IMG/VR virus record: IMGVR_UViG_3300040811_001901
Coordinates: 1-53,249 of that record
Direction: 5' to 3' (one strand)
DNA: 53,249 nt
Origin: a virus
Part shown: piece by piece, positions 8,524-17,700 of the stretch
Layout: every line of letters starts with the position of its first letter
Numbering within the stretch: position 1 is the stretch's first letter
Translations under genes and position numbers: made by a program
The notes under the pieces: model-generated
Databases searched by the model: none
Seen by the model: only the letters and a program-made list of their open reading frames with translations
Told to the model about the DNA's origin: nothing

Positions 8524-8566
8524 TTTCTCCTTTGGTTCGCCCCAATCTCCGAGTGAGGTAATTATT
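8524..8566 (-). repeat. Leader repeat A between fiber and adhesin genes
   Basis: About 42 bases, almost identical to 46231-46271 (two differences by eye). On the minus strand the order is fiber stop, then TAATTACC, the hairpin CCTCA-CTCGGAGAT-TGGGG, then ACCAAAGGAG (ribosome site) and the next ATG. The two copies differ inside the stem by C versus T opposite G, which keeps pairing as C-G or U-G. Confidence 0.8.
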
Positions 8567-10700
8567 ACGCCGGTACTATAATTATGCCAAAGCCTATTAA
8601 ACGGCTACTACTTGAATGAAAATTATTATTTGTTAAAACATAATCATTGCCGGTGCTGCCGCCTTCCATAAGATAGCACAGGCTGCCACTTATATAAGCC
8701 AATATTGGTTCAACGAGACCTGATCCCCAGCCGCTTGAATATGTTGTAACAATACCACCTCCAACATTAGCACCATCTCCTGAAAAAGGTAATCCACCTA
8801 AAACCATATAAGTTCCACTAATTGATCCAGCATTAGTTAATTGAACATCAAATGTAATATGGACTACATTTCCAATTTTTCTATATCTTCCTCTTTGCGT
8901 AGAATAACTTTGCCCAGAAGCTCCACTATTTCCTGTGATCGTTGGATCCCAAGTCCCTTCCTCGTAATCGTCTAAATGATTAGCTGACCCAGTACCGCCG
9001 AGATATGCGCCGCCTGATAGGTAGAGGTCTTTAAATCTTCTACTATCTTGACCTAAATCAATCGTAGCATCGATGGAAGCGCCGTTTCTAACTGGCAATA
9101 TTTTTGCCGCCGCGCCATGACACAATAAACCAGCACCAGCAGTAGTACCTCCTTGAATATATAAACTATCTCCACCCTCAATACCAATACTACCCAAAGT
9201 GGTACCATCTTTGCGTAGAAGTACAACAGCTCCGTCATCCGTCTTTCGATTGAAAGTTGCCGCAGGGTTAGATGCTACGGTGCTTCTGACACCGCCTGTA
9301 TTAGACAGTTCTACACCGGCATCATTGACACCTGCGCTGGTAGGGTTAGCATTAGTAGTACCAACCAGCAAGTTGCCGCTGGAGTCGATGCGCATACGTT
9401 CGTTAGCGTTAGTATAAAACGCCATTGGGTAGGCACCATCAGAATATATAACTCTTGCGTAAGCACCTGAGCTAAAGCCAGCACCAGTGCTGTTGTCTAT
9501 CATGTGATAAAAATTACCACTAGAGTTTTTGTTGTGTAGACCAGCAAAACCTGTAGTAGCTTCGCTTCTTATCTGAGCCGCTGTTGTGCCATTAATATGT
9601 AACGGTGTAGCAGGACTCGCGGTGCCAATACCAACGCTGCCGCTAGAGTCAATAACCATTCTGCTGCTGACTGTTCCATTGCCTGTATAAAATTTAAACC
9701 CACCACCATTTATTCCTTCAAGCAAACCGTATTGAGTCGTTGTAGAGCCAAACGATATTGAAGGTGCGCCGGTAGATTTTCCTAAAATTAACTGTGATCC
9801 TGCTGCAGAATATACTTGTAACGGGCCGCCGCCGCCTTGAGTCATTCCAGTAGTGCCAATACCAACGTTGCCGCCGTAGGTCATGTTTAAAATATTACTA
9901 TTAACAGCGGAAGCAAAAGTATGAGCTATCTTGGTTGTATCGCTTGTTACGCCCGAGTAATAAGTAATTCCATATGAATCACTAGACTTGCCTATGGTAT
10001 ATGCAGAGATAGCGCTGTTATAAGAGAAAGCTAACTTACCATCAACCACTAATTTTTGGTCTGGACTCGTAGTGCCAATCCCAACGTTGCCATTAGTATG
10101 AATTCTCATTCTTTCGGTATAAGAACCTCCGCCCATAAATTTAACTGGACCGGCACCACTCCACCCATACTCGGCTTCATTAGAAGAGTTAATTCGAACT
10201 AGCGTTCTAGCATTAGCACTAGTATCATAAGATCTAAGGTCATAATTATTATCTACAAAAACATGCCCAGCAGATACATTTAAACCTTTATTAAAATTCC
10301 AATCGTCATTCGTACCATTGTAAGTCAGCGTAGCACTTGCACCATCAACTGTAATACCAGCACCATTTGCAGCGGCTGCGTTTGCCGCGCCACTTGCAAG
10401 AGTAATATTCAAATCATCAACTGTCATTGTAGTCGAGTTGATAGTCGTAGTAGTACCATCGACTTGTAAATTACCCGCAACTACTAAAGTTCCAGTATTA
10501 TCGCCTACGGCCGCAGGGTCGATAGTAAATGTAGAAGGCCCAGCAATATAGCCAGTAGTAGTAATATTTCCAGAAGTTAGCGTGGTTACTGTAGCAGCGG
10601 ACGCAGTTGTTGCCCCAATAGTAACACCATCAATGGCTCCTCCATCAATGTCTACTTCTGGGTCTACAATCTGTGTTGGAAATTTTCCTAAAAATGGCAT
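8565..10700 (-). CDS. Tail fiber without S74, mosaic type
   Basis: A 711-aa fiber. The N-terminus starts MPFLGKFPTQIVDPEVDIDG. Residues about 35-130 (YIAGPSTFTIDPAAVGDNTG and TINSTTMTVDDLNITLASGA) are shared with the fiber at 46270-48192. Repeated GNVGIGTTSP and RMRIDSSGN units follow, typical of beta-structured phage fiber shafts. After LDDYEEGTW the C-terminal tip (about 125 aa) differs from that of the paralogue and lacks the S74 SDxRLK motif. It is therefore a non-cleaved fiber whose tip is the likely receptor contact. Two bases separate it from the next fiber. Confidence 0.85.
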   Translation of the reverse strand: MPFLGKFPTQIVDPEVDIDGGAIDGVTIGATTASAATVTTLTSGNITTTGYIAGPSTFTIDPAAVGDNTGTLVVAGNLQVDGTTTTINSTTMTVDDLNITLASGAANAAAANGAGITVDGASATLTYNGTNDDWNFNKGLNVSAGHVFVDNNYDLRSYDTSANARTLVRINSSNEAEYGWSGAGPVKFMGGGSYTERMRIHTNGNVGIGTTSPDQKLVVDGKLAFSYNSAISAYTIGKSSDSYGITYYSGVTSDTTKIAHTFASAVNSNILNMTYGGNVGIGTTGMTQGGGGPLQVYSAAGSQLILGKSTGAPSISFGSTTTQYGLLEGINGGGFKFYTGNGTVSSRMVIDSSGSVGIGTASPATPLHINGTTAAQIRSEATTGFAGLHNKNSSGNFYHMIDNSTGAGFSSGAYARVIYSDGAYPMAFYTNANERMRIDSSGNLLVGTTNANPTSAGVNDAGVELSNTGGVRSTVASNPAATFNRKTDDGAVVLLRKDGTTLGSIGIEGGDSLYIQGGTTAGAGLLCHGAAAKILPVRNGASIDATIDLGQDSRRFKDLYLSGGAYLGGTGSANHLDDYEEGTWDPTITGNSGASGQSYSTQRGRYRKIGNVVHITFDVQLTNAGSISGTYMVLGGLPFSGDGANVGGGIVTTYSSGWGSGLVEPILAYISGSLCYLMEGGSTGNDYVLTNNNFHSSSSRLIGFGIIIVPA

Positions 10701-10701
10701 T

Positions 10702-12666
10702 TTATGCTCCTTTCAATGCTGCTACTTCGGCTTTGAGTTCTTGAATCATTGCTTGTTGTTCTTGGATGGCTCCGGTCAAAACTGCCACAAACTTCATGTA
10801 GTCAACGCCATACATCGGATCGTCCAAATCATCATCAATAGGGTTTACACGATTAGCAAACTCAGGTGTTTCCATCAATTCCTGAGCAATAAAACCGCTG
10901 TCCTCTGCCCCATTAGATTTCCATGAATACTTGCGAGGCTTTAGCTTCATTACATCAACAAGCGCGTTGTCATAATCTCTGATGTTTTCTTTTAGGCGAG
11001 CGTCTGAGGATGGGTTATAGGAAGTAGTTGAAGTTGTAGCGCGAATGCTACCTACTGCTACGCCATCAAAGCGCTCAAAACTAATCAAGGTTCCTGTATT
11101 TCCGCCAGTAATATAATCGTTGTGAATTAACACAGGAGTAAAGTTGGTTCCAGAGCTATTTTGAAGAACATAAACCCCAGTACCACTGCCGCCGTTACTT
11201 GCAGTAATTTTTCCTGAAGCTGAAGTAGTACCAACCAGCAAGTTGCCGCTGGCATCAAGTCGCATCCTTTCTGTTAGCTCATCAGTAGTCGTAATAGCTG
11301 TGCCGTGGGTATAGAACCTGATCTGCGTACCCCAATCGCCTCCGTTCTGACGAGCAAAGCCGATACCAGCGGAAAGAGTATCTTCCGCGCCAGCTAATAT
11401 CGCCATTTCTGAGTTTGTTCCTGATAGGCCACTAGTAGACGTTAATCTTATAGCGCCCCCATCAAAAGCAGAGCCAGAAGTTTTTGAGTTAGTGTTTGGA
11501 GTTAACTTAACAGTAAGAGGATTGAAAAGCGTCGTCGTACCAATACCAACGCGGCTGCTGTCATCGATTTTTACCGCAACATTCGGGCCATTTAGAAATG
11601 AGTAAATGTGTTTATTTGCGGCAGTAGTTTGAATCTGAAATCCGTTAGAAACCCCAGAAATACCACTAAAAAGAGATGAACTTGCCACTCCAGATGCAGA
11701 TACCTGCGTTATATTTCCGTCTTGATCTATTGAGCAGGAACCGGCTTGACCGAAGTAAGTTCCTCCAACTATCACGTTGCCCAACGTGTCGAGACGCATA
11801 CGTTCGGTTAGCGTGGAAGTGCCGCTTTGTCTTGTGTAAAGTTTGAGTGCTGGATCGCCCGTTCCTTCAATAGCGGCGTTAACATTTCCTGAGCCAATAG
11901 TTCCGTCATACCATTGAATTTTTTGTCCTCTATCTACGCTAACGTTGCCGCTGGAGTCTATGCGCATGGCCTCAGTGCTATTAACAGTAAACCTCATGTG
12001 ATTATCACTATGGAAATACTGCAACATGCCAATATTGCTACTGTCTGCGTCGGCAAAGTTAATCTGAGAGTTCCCTGCTGTATTTGTGCTCGTAAGAATT
12101 AACTGAGCTAAGTCACCGCCAGAGGTAAGTCCAATTTGTGCATTACCTGATCCTGTTCGTGCATCAATCAAATAAGCAGGACTCGCAGTGCCAATACCAA
12201 CATTCTCTGACGCATCAATCGTAATCGCAGTAGATGTAGCGTTGTCATCAATACCCGTCGAAGCAAAACTCGAAATACTGCCACCATTTATAACATCACC
12301 CGAGATTTGATCATTTGCAAAAGTTAAAGTTTTACTTGACAAGTCGAGAGCAGCTTTGAGTTGTGCGTCTCCAACTGTATTGTCCGAAGGAGTACCAATA
12401 TCTACTGCGTCTCCAATTACAAGTATATAATCAATTACATCACTTGCTGTAAGTGCTGAAGCAAATACAATATTCGAACCGGATACAGTGTATGCGCTTT
12501 CAGGGGCCTGGGTTACGCCATTTAGAGATACAATTAAATTTCTTGCACTTTCAGGAATATATGCCGAGCCGCTTACTGTCAGAGCATAGGTATCCGTAGC
12601 TGACGTAGTAATTGAATCTATCAGCTGAAATGCTCCGACTTGTGGGGATTTTCCTATGAATGGCAT
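10702..12666 (-). CDS. Tail fiber with S74 chaperone domain
   Basis: A 654-aa fiber. The N-terminal domain (MPFIGKSPQVGAFQLIDSIT, then LIVSLNGVTQAPESAYTVSG) is shared with the 528-aa protein at 14710-16296 (ALIVSLNGITQEPGDSFTIS) and is probably a shaft or attachment unit. The middle carries repeated FSSTGIDDN-type, VGIGT and RMRIDSSGN motifs. The C-terminus (about 553-654) is an S74 intramolecular chaperone: SSDARLKENI with Ser554 and Lys559, GFIAQELMETPEF, then a coiled coil EQQAMIQELKAEVAALKGA. Self-cleavage after trimer formation is expected. It is the middle of a run of tandem fiber genes. Confidence 0.9.
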   Translation of the reverse strand: MPFIGKSPQVGAFQLIDSITTSATDTYALTVSGSAYIPESARNLIVSLNGVTQAPESAYTVSGSNIVFASALTASDVIDYILVIGDAVDIGTPSDNTVGDAQLKAALDLSSKTLTFANDQISGDVINGGSISSFASTGIDDNATSTAITIDASENVGIGTASPAYLIDARTGSGNAQIGLTSGGDLAQLILTSTNTAGNSQINFADADSSNIGMLQYFHSDNHMRFTVNSTEAMRIDSSGNVSVDRGQKIQWYDGTIGSGNVNAAIEGTGDPALKLYTRQSGTSTLTERMRLDTLGNVIVGGTYFGQAGSCSIDQDGNITQVSASGVASSSLFSGISGVSNGFQIQTTAANKHIYSFLNGPNVAVKIDDSSRVGIGTTTLFNPLTVKLTPNTNSKTSGSAFDGGAIRLTSTSGLSGTNSEMAILAGAEDTLSAGIGFARQNGGDWGTQIRFYTHGTAITTTDELTERMRLDASGNLLVGTTSASGKITASNGGSGTGVYVLQNSSGTNFTPVLIHNDYITGGNTGTLISFERFDGVAVGSIRATTSTTSYNPSSDARLKENIRDYDNALVDVMKLKPRKYSWKSNGAEDSGFIAQELMETPEFANRVNPIDDDLDDPMYGVDYMKFVAVLTGAIQEQQAMIQELKAEVAALKGA

Positions 12667-12669
12667 TGT

Positions 12670-14373
12670 TTATGCTCCTTTTAGTGTTGCTACTTCGGCT
12701 TCAAGTGTTTCAATTCGTGTTACTGCTTCTTGTAGAGCCGCAGTCAGCAGAGGTACCAGCTTAGACTGGTCTATGCCTTGATACTCTGGGTTGCCTTCAT
12801 CGTCTACTGCATCCTTAGCGCCTGTAATAGCTTCTGGCACAACGTCTTGAACTTCGTGTGCAATAAAGCCGTCTACGGTCTTATCTGGATCAGCAATGAA
12901 GTTAAAGCGGTGTACAGGGATTTGCTTGAGACGATCAATGCCGTTATCAAGGTTAACTACGTTTTCTTTGAGGCGGTAGTCTGATAAACTCTGGTATGCG
13001 GTAGTAGAGCCATTTGTTACTATTTGCCCAACCTTGCCGTTTGGATTATAAAAAGCAGCTACGGCATCTGCTCCAGATAATGTAGTGGCAGCTTTGAGGA
13101 TGCCTCTGTTGTTGTCTTTGTATAGCACTATTCCGTTTGATGGAGTTCCTGAATTTGTTGTACCAACCAGCACGTTGCCGCTGGAGTCTATGCGCATACG
13201 TTCTGTGGCGCTAGTACCAAAGCTCATAAAGCTGGCTTCTCTGTTCCAAATATACGCCGCGCTGGCAAAAGTAATTAACTCTAAACCATCACTAGCTGTT
13301 GACCCTGTTACGCTGTCTGTAATGTGTACTGAAGACCCGCCACCAGCCGCACTATGAACCTGTAGTTTTCTTCCGTATCCAGCAACGGGGGCAACACCAA
13401 TACCAACATTGCCGCTGGCGTCGATACGCATACGTTCTGGAGTTGTTGGTCCTGTATAAAACCGCGTAAAACCATGCGACAAAATATTTAAAGCATCGGG
13501 AGCGTTGTGCTGAAAACCTATGTATCCACGATATGCCTCGTTGCCTGAAGTACCATCCGCAAACATTAGATAGTTTGCATCGGAAGTAGCACTAGCCGCT
13601 ATGGTAATACCGCCTTGGTCGGGGGCGGCAACCACCAAGTTATCAGCGTAGTAAGAGCTTGGACTCGTAGTGCCAATCCCAACTTTGCCGCTGGCGTCGA
13701 TACGCATTCCTTCTGTAAAGCCAGATTTAAAAAAGCGTAATGCGTTGTCAGCGTTGTTGAATAAAACACCGCCTACTAAATCTGCATCTGAATCACCAAA
13801 TGTTATGCCAGCGTTTCCTGTATTACCGCTTACAACTGAAATATAAGTGCTTGTGTTGGTTGCGGTAATATCTTCTACTTGAAGTTTTGAAACAGAGTTA
13901 GGACTCGCAGTGCCAATACCAACGTTGCCGCTGGAGTCGATACGCATACGCTCTGTAGAGGCTGTATTAAACGTAAAGGCTCTACGGTTCGCTGTTGTTG
14001 CGTGTGATTCATGGTAAAACTTTAAGTGAAAATCCTTTTGTCCATTAGTGCCAGGATTACCAAAATAAATTCCACTTTCGCCGGTTGAAGCAGTTAATAA
14101 ACTAAGACCAACATTGCCGCTGTTTTCTAAAACAAGTTCATCAGCATCGGCATCCGCACTAACACTGCCTGCACTTGCAGAAAACACATTTAGTTTTCCG
14201 TCTGGACTCGCAGTGCCAACACCAACATTCTCACTAGCATCAATCGTAATCGCCGTTGAAGTTGCATTATCATCAATACCCGTCGAAGAAAAATTAGTAA
14301 GCGGATAGGAAAGATCCGCGGTTTCGACTGTACCCGCTGGAATTGCTAGACTGTTGAGGCGTGTGATTGCCAT
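12670..14373 (-). CDS. Tail fiber with S74 chaperone domain
   Basis: A 567-aa fiber. The N-terminus (MAITRLNSLAIPAGTVETAD, LSYPLTNFSSTGIDDN) is closely related to that of the distant fiber at 46270-48192 (MARTTINSLGIPDDTIVSAD). Repeated VGIGTASP / RMRIDSSGNV units form the shaft. The C-terminal S74 domain (about 463-567) has LSDYRLKENV with Ser464 and Lys469, DGFIAHEVQDVVPEAI and a coiled-coil end similar to the neighbouring fiber (RIETLEAEVATLKGA versus ELKAEVAALKGA). Its TAA stop is followed closely by the next fiber's start. It is likely trimeric and self-cleaved. Confidence 0.9.
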   Translation of the reverse strand: MAITRLNSLAIPAGTVETADLSYPLTNFSSTGIDDNATSTAITIDASENVGVGTASPDGKLNVFSASAGSVSADADADELVLENSGNVGLSLLTASTGESGIYFGNPGTNGQKDFHLKFYHESHATTANRRAFTFNTASTERMRIDSSGNVGIGTASPNSVSKLQVEDITATNTSTYISVVSGNTGNAGITFGDSDADLVGGVLFNNADNALRFFKSGFTEGMRIDASGKVGIGTTSPSSYYADNLVVAAPDQGGITIAASATSDANYLMFADGTSGNEAYRGYIGFQHNAPDALNILSHGFTRFYTGPTTPERMRIDASGNVGIGVAPVAGYGRKLQVHSAAGGGSSVHITDSVTGSTASDGLELITFASAAYIWNREASFMSFGTSATERMRIDSSGNVLVGTTNSGTPSNGIVLYKDNNRGILKAATTLSGADAVAAFYNPNGKVGQIVTNGSTTAYQSLSDYRLKENVVNLDNGIDRLKQIPVHRFNFIADPDKTVDGFIAHEVQDVVPEAITGAKDAVDDEGNPEYQGIDQSKLVPLLTAALQEAVTRIETLEAEVATLKGA

Positions 14374-14705
14374 TAGGTAATCTCCATTACTCCGAGAACA
14401 ACGTCAATAGCACTTGCAGTTCCTGCCTGTACCTTGAGTGCATCTGATGCTTCTAATATGTATTTTTGCCCTGCGAGCGTTTCCAAGGTAGTATTTCCTG
14501 GAATTGAAACATTTTCTAGTAATTGATGAGTAGTGCTCGCAGAATTATCTGAATATTGCACCTGTACTGTAACTGCCTGAGTGTTTTTGTTGGCAATTGC
14601 CAAACCCAATACTACAGAAGTTGTAGCCGAGGGAGCAGTATAAAGCGTATCATACGCTGAATTACTTACATCTGCCAAGGCTGCGTTTTTAAATGTATTT
14701 GCCAT
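14373..14705 (-). CDS. Small virion or fiber-associated protein (110 aa)
   Basis: A 110-aa beta-rich protein (MANTFKNAALADVSNSAYDT, LYTAPSATTSVVLGLAIANK, ending DVVLGVMEIT). It resembles small structural proteins of marine phages found among fiber genes, but no exact function is known. No membrane segment or signal peptide. The start overlaps nothing, the stop abuts the 567-aa fiber start, and it follows the 528-aa fiber protein by 4 bases. A capping or connecting subunit is possible but unproven. Confidence 0.7.
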   Translation of the reverse strand: MANTFKNAALADVSNSAYDTLYTAPSATTSVVLGLAIANKNTQAVTVQVQYSDNSASTTHQLLENVSIPGNTTLETLAGQKYILEASDALKVQAGTASAIDVVLGVMEIT

Positions 14706-14709
14706 AATT

Positions 14710-16296
14710 TTATCCTAAAGCGATTGCCAAAGCTGTTGCATCGTCTACTGAAGCATAACTACCAAAGTCACTAATCTGTGACTCAGTAATACTTAAAGCT
14801 GCTTGGTGCTGGGTTACGCTTGATTGCGTGATATTTGTGTCCGGTACGTTCGCCCAAGTTACAGACGCAGACAGATCATTAGTTTCTGCCGTCAAGTAAG
14901 ACTGCAAATCACTAATTTGAGATTCAGTGATCGACAGGGCCGCTTGATGCTGGGTTACGTTGCTTTCTGCTATTCGCGCATCAGCAAAGGTGCCTGACTG
15001 TATATCTGCTGCTGTTAGCGCCCTAGCCGCCGCCTGATTGCTGGCATTACCGATAAAGACGTCGCCATCATCAAGATTTGGAACAGCATTTGTTCGTCCT
15101 GCACCCCCTACCTTAATAACACCATTACTACTAGCACTTCTTATAATTTTACCAATATTTTGAAGTAAGTTGTTTTCTCCGGTTGGAGGCGTTGATGTAA
15201 AACCTCCGGCGGTAGTAGCACTTACATATAAAGTGTCTCCTACAGTGAAAGCACTTGTATCTAATGCAGCACCTCCACTACCATATAGATTGCCAAAAGT
15301 TACAACTTGACCCGAGGCGCCATTTGCAACATCGGATAGCATGAGTCCAAAAGCAGGCATTGTAGAAGCACTGTTTGCTTGAGCTTTTGATACTATAGTG
15401 TTGTCTCCGGCAGCGCCACTAATATAAACAACGTCGCCTTTGCTTAAAGCTTCCCCCGCTTGAACTGTAAATCGGATTCCTCCGTCTAAATCTCCTTTTA
15501 TTTCATAAGAAGATTCTGGAAATCCAGACATTGTAATATCGCCTGAAAATGTGGATTCCCCGCCAACGGTTAAGTTTCCGCCAACTGCTAAATCTCCGCT
15601 ATACTCACCAATTGTAACGGCTCGACCCATATCTACGATATAGTCGACCACGTCGCCTGTTACAAGTGCGGGACTGAATGTAATTGTAGAGCCAGAAATT
15701 GTAAAAGAGTCGCCAGGCTCCTGGGTTATGCCGTTGAGAGATACTATAAGAGCATTTTGAGAAGAAGGAGTATACGCAGACGAATTTAAAGTAAGACTAT
15801 ATGCAGCCTGAGCATTTACAGTAGTAATTGCATCAAGTTTTGTAGGATCTTGTAAGCTGCCGCTAGTTGTTACATTTGTAAATGCAGCTATTCGTACTTC
15901 ATCATTTGCGGTAAGTGAGTTTGTAAATACTACCGAAGTGCCGTTTGTTGCAGTATAGTCAACTCCGTCATCTTGAAATACTCCATTGAGAAATACAAGT
16001 ATAGAGCCCGCGGTGTAAGAAAGAGTAGCAGAATTATTGTCAGAGCCAGAAAAAGTAGTTTGATTGGAAGTTGCAGTATATTCATACTCAATCATTCCAG
16101 CTTCTAGATAAGAAACTGTATTTCCACCTACACCACCACCACCAATTTCTACAATAGACTCAATACCGTTAACAGCCTTTTTGATGTACATTTTACCATC
16201 ATAGGTGTTAATTGCAACTTCGCCAAGTGCTAAATTGGATGTAGTAGGTGTAGCGCCCGAAGTAGCCGAGCGCTTTAGTTTAATCGTCTGTGCCAT
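14710..16296 (-). CDS. Tail fiber/virion protein with repeated shaft units
   Basis: A 528-aa protein. The N-terminal module (MAQTIKLKRSATSGATPTTS, then LALGEVAINTYDGKMYIKK) is a widespread phage tail-fiber attachment module, also seen in the next gene (MATTQTIQIKRSSTTAAPSS). A LIVSLNGITQEPGDSFTISG unit is shared with the 654-aa fiber. The C-terminal part repeats ITESQISDLQSYLTAE, NVTQHQAALSITESQISD and near copies, typical of a repetitive shaft. No S74 domain. Probably a fiber or fiber-connecting protein. Confidence 0.8.
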   Translation of the reverse strand: MAQTIKLKRSATSGATPTTSNLALGEVAINTYDGKMYIKKAVNGIESIVEIGGGGVGGNTVSYLEAGMIEYEYTATSNQTTFSGSDNNSATLSYTAGSILVFLNGVFQDDGVDYTATNGTSVVFTNSLTANDEVRIAAFTNVTTSGSLQDPTKLDAITTVNAQAAYSLTLNSSAYTPSSQNALIVSLNGITQEPGDSFTISGSTITFSPALVTGDVVDYIVDMGRAVTIGEYSGDLAVGGNLTVGGESTFSGDITMSGFPESSYEIKGDLDGGIRFTVQAGEALSKGDVVYISGAAGDNTIVSKAQANSASTMPAFGLMLSDVANGASGQVVTFGNLYGSGGAALDTSAFTVGDTLYVSATTAGGFTSTPPTGENNLLQNIGKIIRSASSNGVIKVGGAGRTNAVPNLDDGDVFIGNASNQAAARALTAADIQSGTFADARIAESNVTQHQAALSITESQISDLQSYLTAETNDLSASVTWANVPDTNITQSSVTQHQAALSITESQISDFGSYASVDDATALAIALG

Positions 16297-16315
16297 TTGG
16301 CTTCCTCTTTAAACT

Positions 16316-16327
16316 GCGTATATACGC
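16316..16327. other. 12-base palindrome between fiber genes
   Basis: GCGTATATACGC is a perfect palindrome in the 46-base gap between the 445-aa and 528-aa genes, about 20 bases before the latter's start. A small hairpin or protein site is possible; no T run follows. Function unknown. Confidence 0.3.
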
Positions 16328-16342
16328 GAAGGATTATATTGT

Positions 16343-17680
16343 TTAGAATGTTCCGCCGTCGAGTACCGTAATCTGAGTCTGGAAGTTGACAGTTGTCAAC
16401 AAGTTAGCAGTAGTCAAAGTATTGCTATTATTGGGATCGGGCTCAAATACTTGCCAAATGTCAGAAGTCTCATTCCAACGCAAGTAAACATTTGTTGCTG
16501 TGCCTCGCTCAATTTCAATACCTGCATTCTGAGAAGGAGTACCAGTTTCATCACGATTGAGAAGAATAATATTATCTCCAATCTCAACAGTGTTTGAATT
16601 TACTGTAGTAGTTGTACCATTTACAGTAAGGTCGCCCGCAATTGTAACTGCACCATCATCTGCAATAGTCATCACAGAAGAGAAAGAGTTTACACCAGTT
16701 CCGCTCGTTGTGCCATCAGCAGTTTGGAAAATAATTGAACCACCTGCCCCAGAACCTGTACCTGCACCGGCTTGGAAGGTAAGATCTGTACCTGCTACGT
16801 CTGTACCAGAGCCATCAATACCGTGTAGAGTATTCAACCCGTCAAGACTTGCAGCAGTTGTACCTAGGTCAATTTCTGTAGAGCCAACTGTTACAGAATC
16901 ATTTACGAGCATTGCATTTGTAACGCCTAGAGCTTTAATTCTTAGAGTATCAGCATTAGTTTCAATTGAAGAGTTATCTACATTTACTGCAAGAACGCCG
17001 CTAGTTGCTCCAAGACCGTCTCCAGCGATTGCAGTAATTAAATCTGCTACAGCTTCTTTTTTATTGTTATTACTGTCATCCGAATCGATAAATACAAAAC
17101 TATCATTCGCTACATCAATTGCAGTATCAGTAACTTCATTAAGAGATAGTGTAAAAGTTACATCATCACCTACGTTACTAGTTACTATTCCTTCTCCACC
17201 AAGAAGTTTTAGTTTATCTAAAGTGAGGTCTACTCCATTATCTACAGCATCATCGCTCTGAATTGTAAGAGTTGTAGAAATTGCTACTGAGCCCGCTGCG
17301 GTTAATCGACCTTGTTGGTCAACTGTAAAAGTAGGAATAGCAGTAGTAGAGCCATACGAGCCAGGAGTTACAGCAGTATCGTCAAGATCTATATTAAGAG
17401 TAGCTGTTGTTCCGGCTTTAGCAATAGTGGTAGTAATACCAGTATCACCAACAATATCAAGAAGATCCTGAATATTAATAGTTACATCAGTGCCTGAGTC
17501 TCCTCCAACTGTAAGAGGCGCGGTAGATGCAATTACAATATTGCCAGTAGTTCCGTCGGGATGCCCGATAAAAAGTTTATCTGAATTACTTGAATATGCA
17601 AGTTCACCTGCCGCAAGGCTTGAAGACGGAGCGGCTGTGGTGGAACTGCGCTTAATTTGAATAGTTTGAGTAGTGGCCAT
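16343..17680 (-). CDS. Tail fiber/virion protein with KRS-type N-terminal module
   Basis: A 445-aa protein. The N-terminal module (QIKRSSTTAAPSSSLAAGEL, AYSSNSDKLFIGHPDG) is a common fiber attachment domain. The shaft is beta-rich with Asp/Asn/Thr repeats. The C-terminal third (VTIAGDLTVNGTTTTVNSNT, VEIGDNIILLNRDETGTPSQ) carries a unit related to the shared block of the 711- and 640-aa fibers. It ends VTVLDGGTF-like, as the 115-aa upstream gene ends RLDGGAF, suggesting a common assembly end. Likely a fiber or baseplate-proximal protein. Confidence 0.8.
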   Translation of the reverse strand: MATTQTIQIKRSSTTAAPSSSLAAGELAYSSNSDKLFIGHPDGTTGNIVIASTAPLTVGGDSGTDVTINIQDLLDIVGDTGITTTIAKAGTTATLNIDLDDTAVTPGSYGSTTAIPTFTVDQQGRLTAAGSVAISTTLTIQSDDAVDNGVDLTLDKLKLLGGEGIVTSNVGDDVTFTLSLNEVTDTAIDVANDSFVFIDSDDSNNNKKEAVADLITAIAGDGLGATSGVLAVNVDNSSIETNADTLRIKALGVTNAMLVNDSVTVGSTEIDLGTTAASLDGLNTLHGIDGSGTDVAGTDLTFQAGAGTGSGAGGSIIFQTADGTTSGTGVNSFSSVMTIADDGAVTIAGDLTVNGTTTTVNSNTVEIGDNIILLNRDETGTPSQNAGIEIERGTATNVYLRWNETSDIWQVFEPDPNNSNTLTTANLLTTVNFQTQITVLDGGTF

Positions 17681-17700
17681 TTAAATGGTCTCCAGCAGCC

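Noticed and set aside
16333-16361. TATAAT-like box before the 528-aa fiber gene
   Set aside because: At 17 bases upstream the -35 site is CGACGG, unlike TTGACA, so it does not match the four real promoters.
16557-17261. Plus-strand open frame of 234 codons
   Set aside because: It lies wholly antisense to the 445-aa fiber gene; low-complexity codons leave the opposite strand open by chance.
8565-17680. Repeated variable fiber segments as a diversity-generating retroelement
   Set aside because: No reverse transcriptase, template repeat or adenine-biased change was found in the window; repeats fit shaft motifs and recombination.
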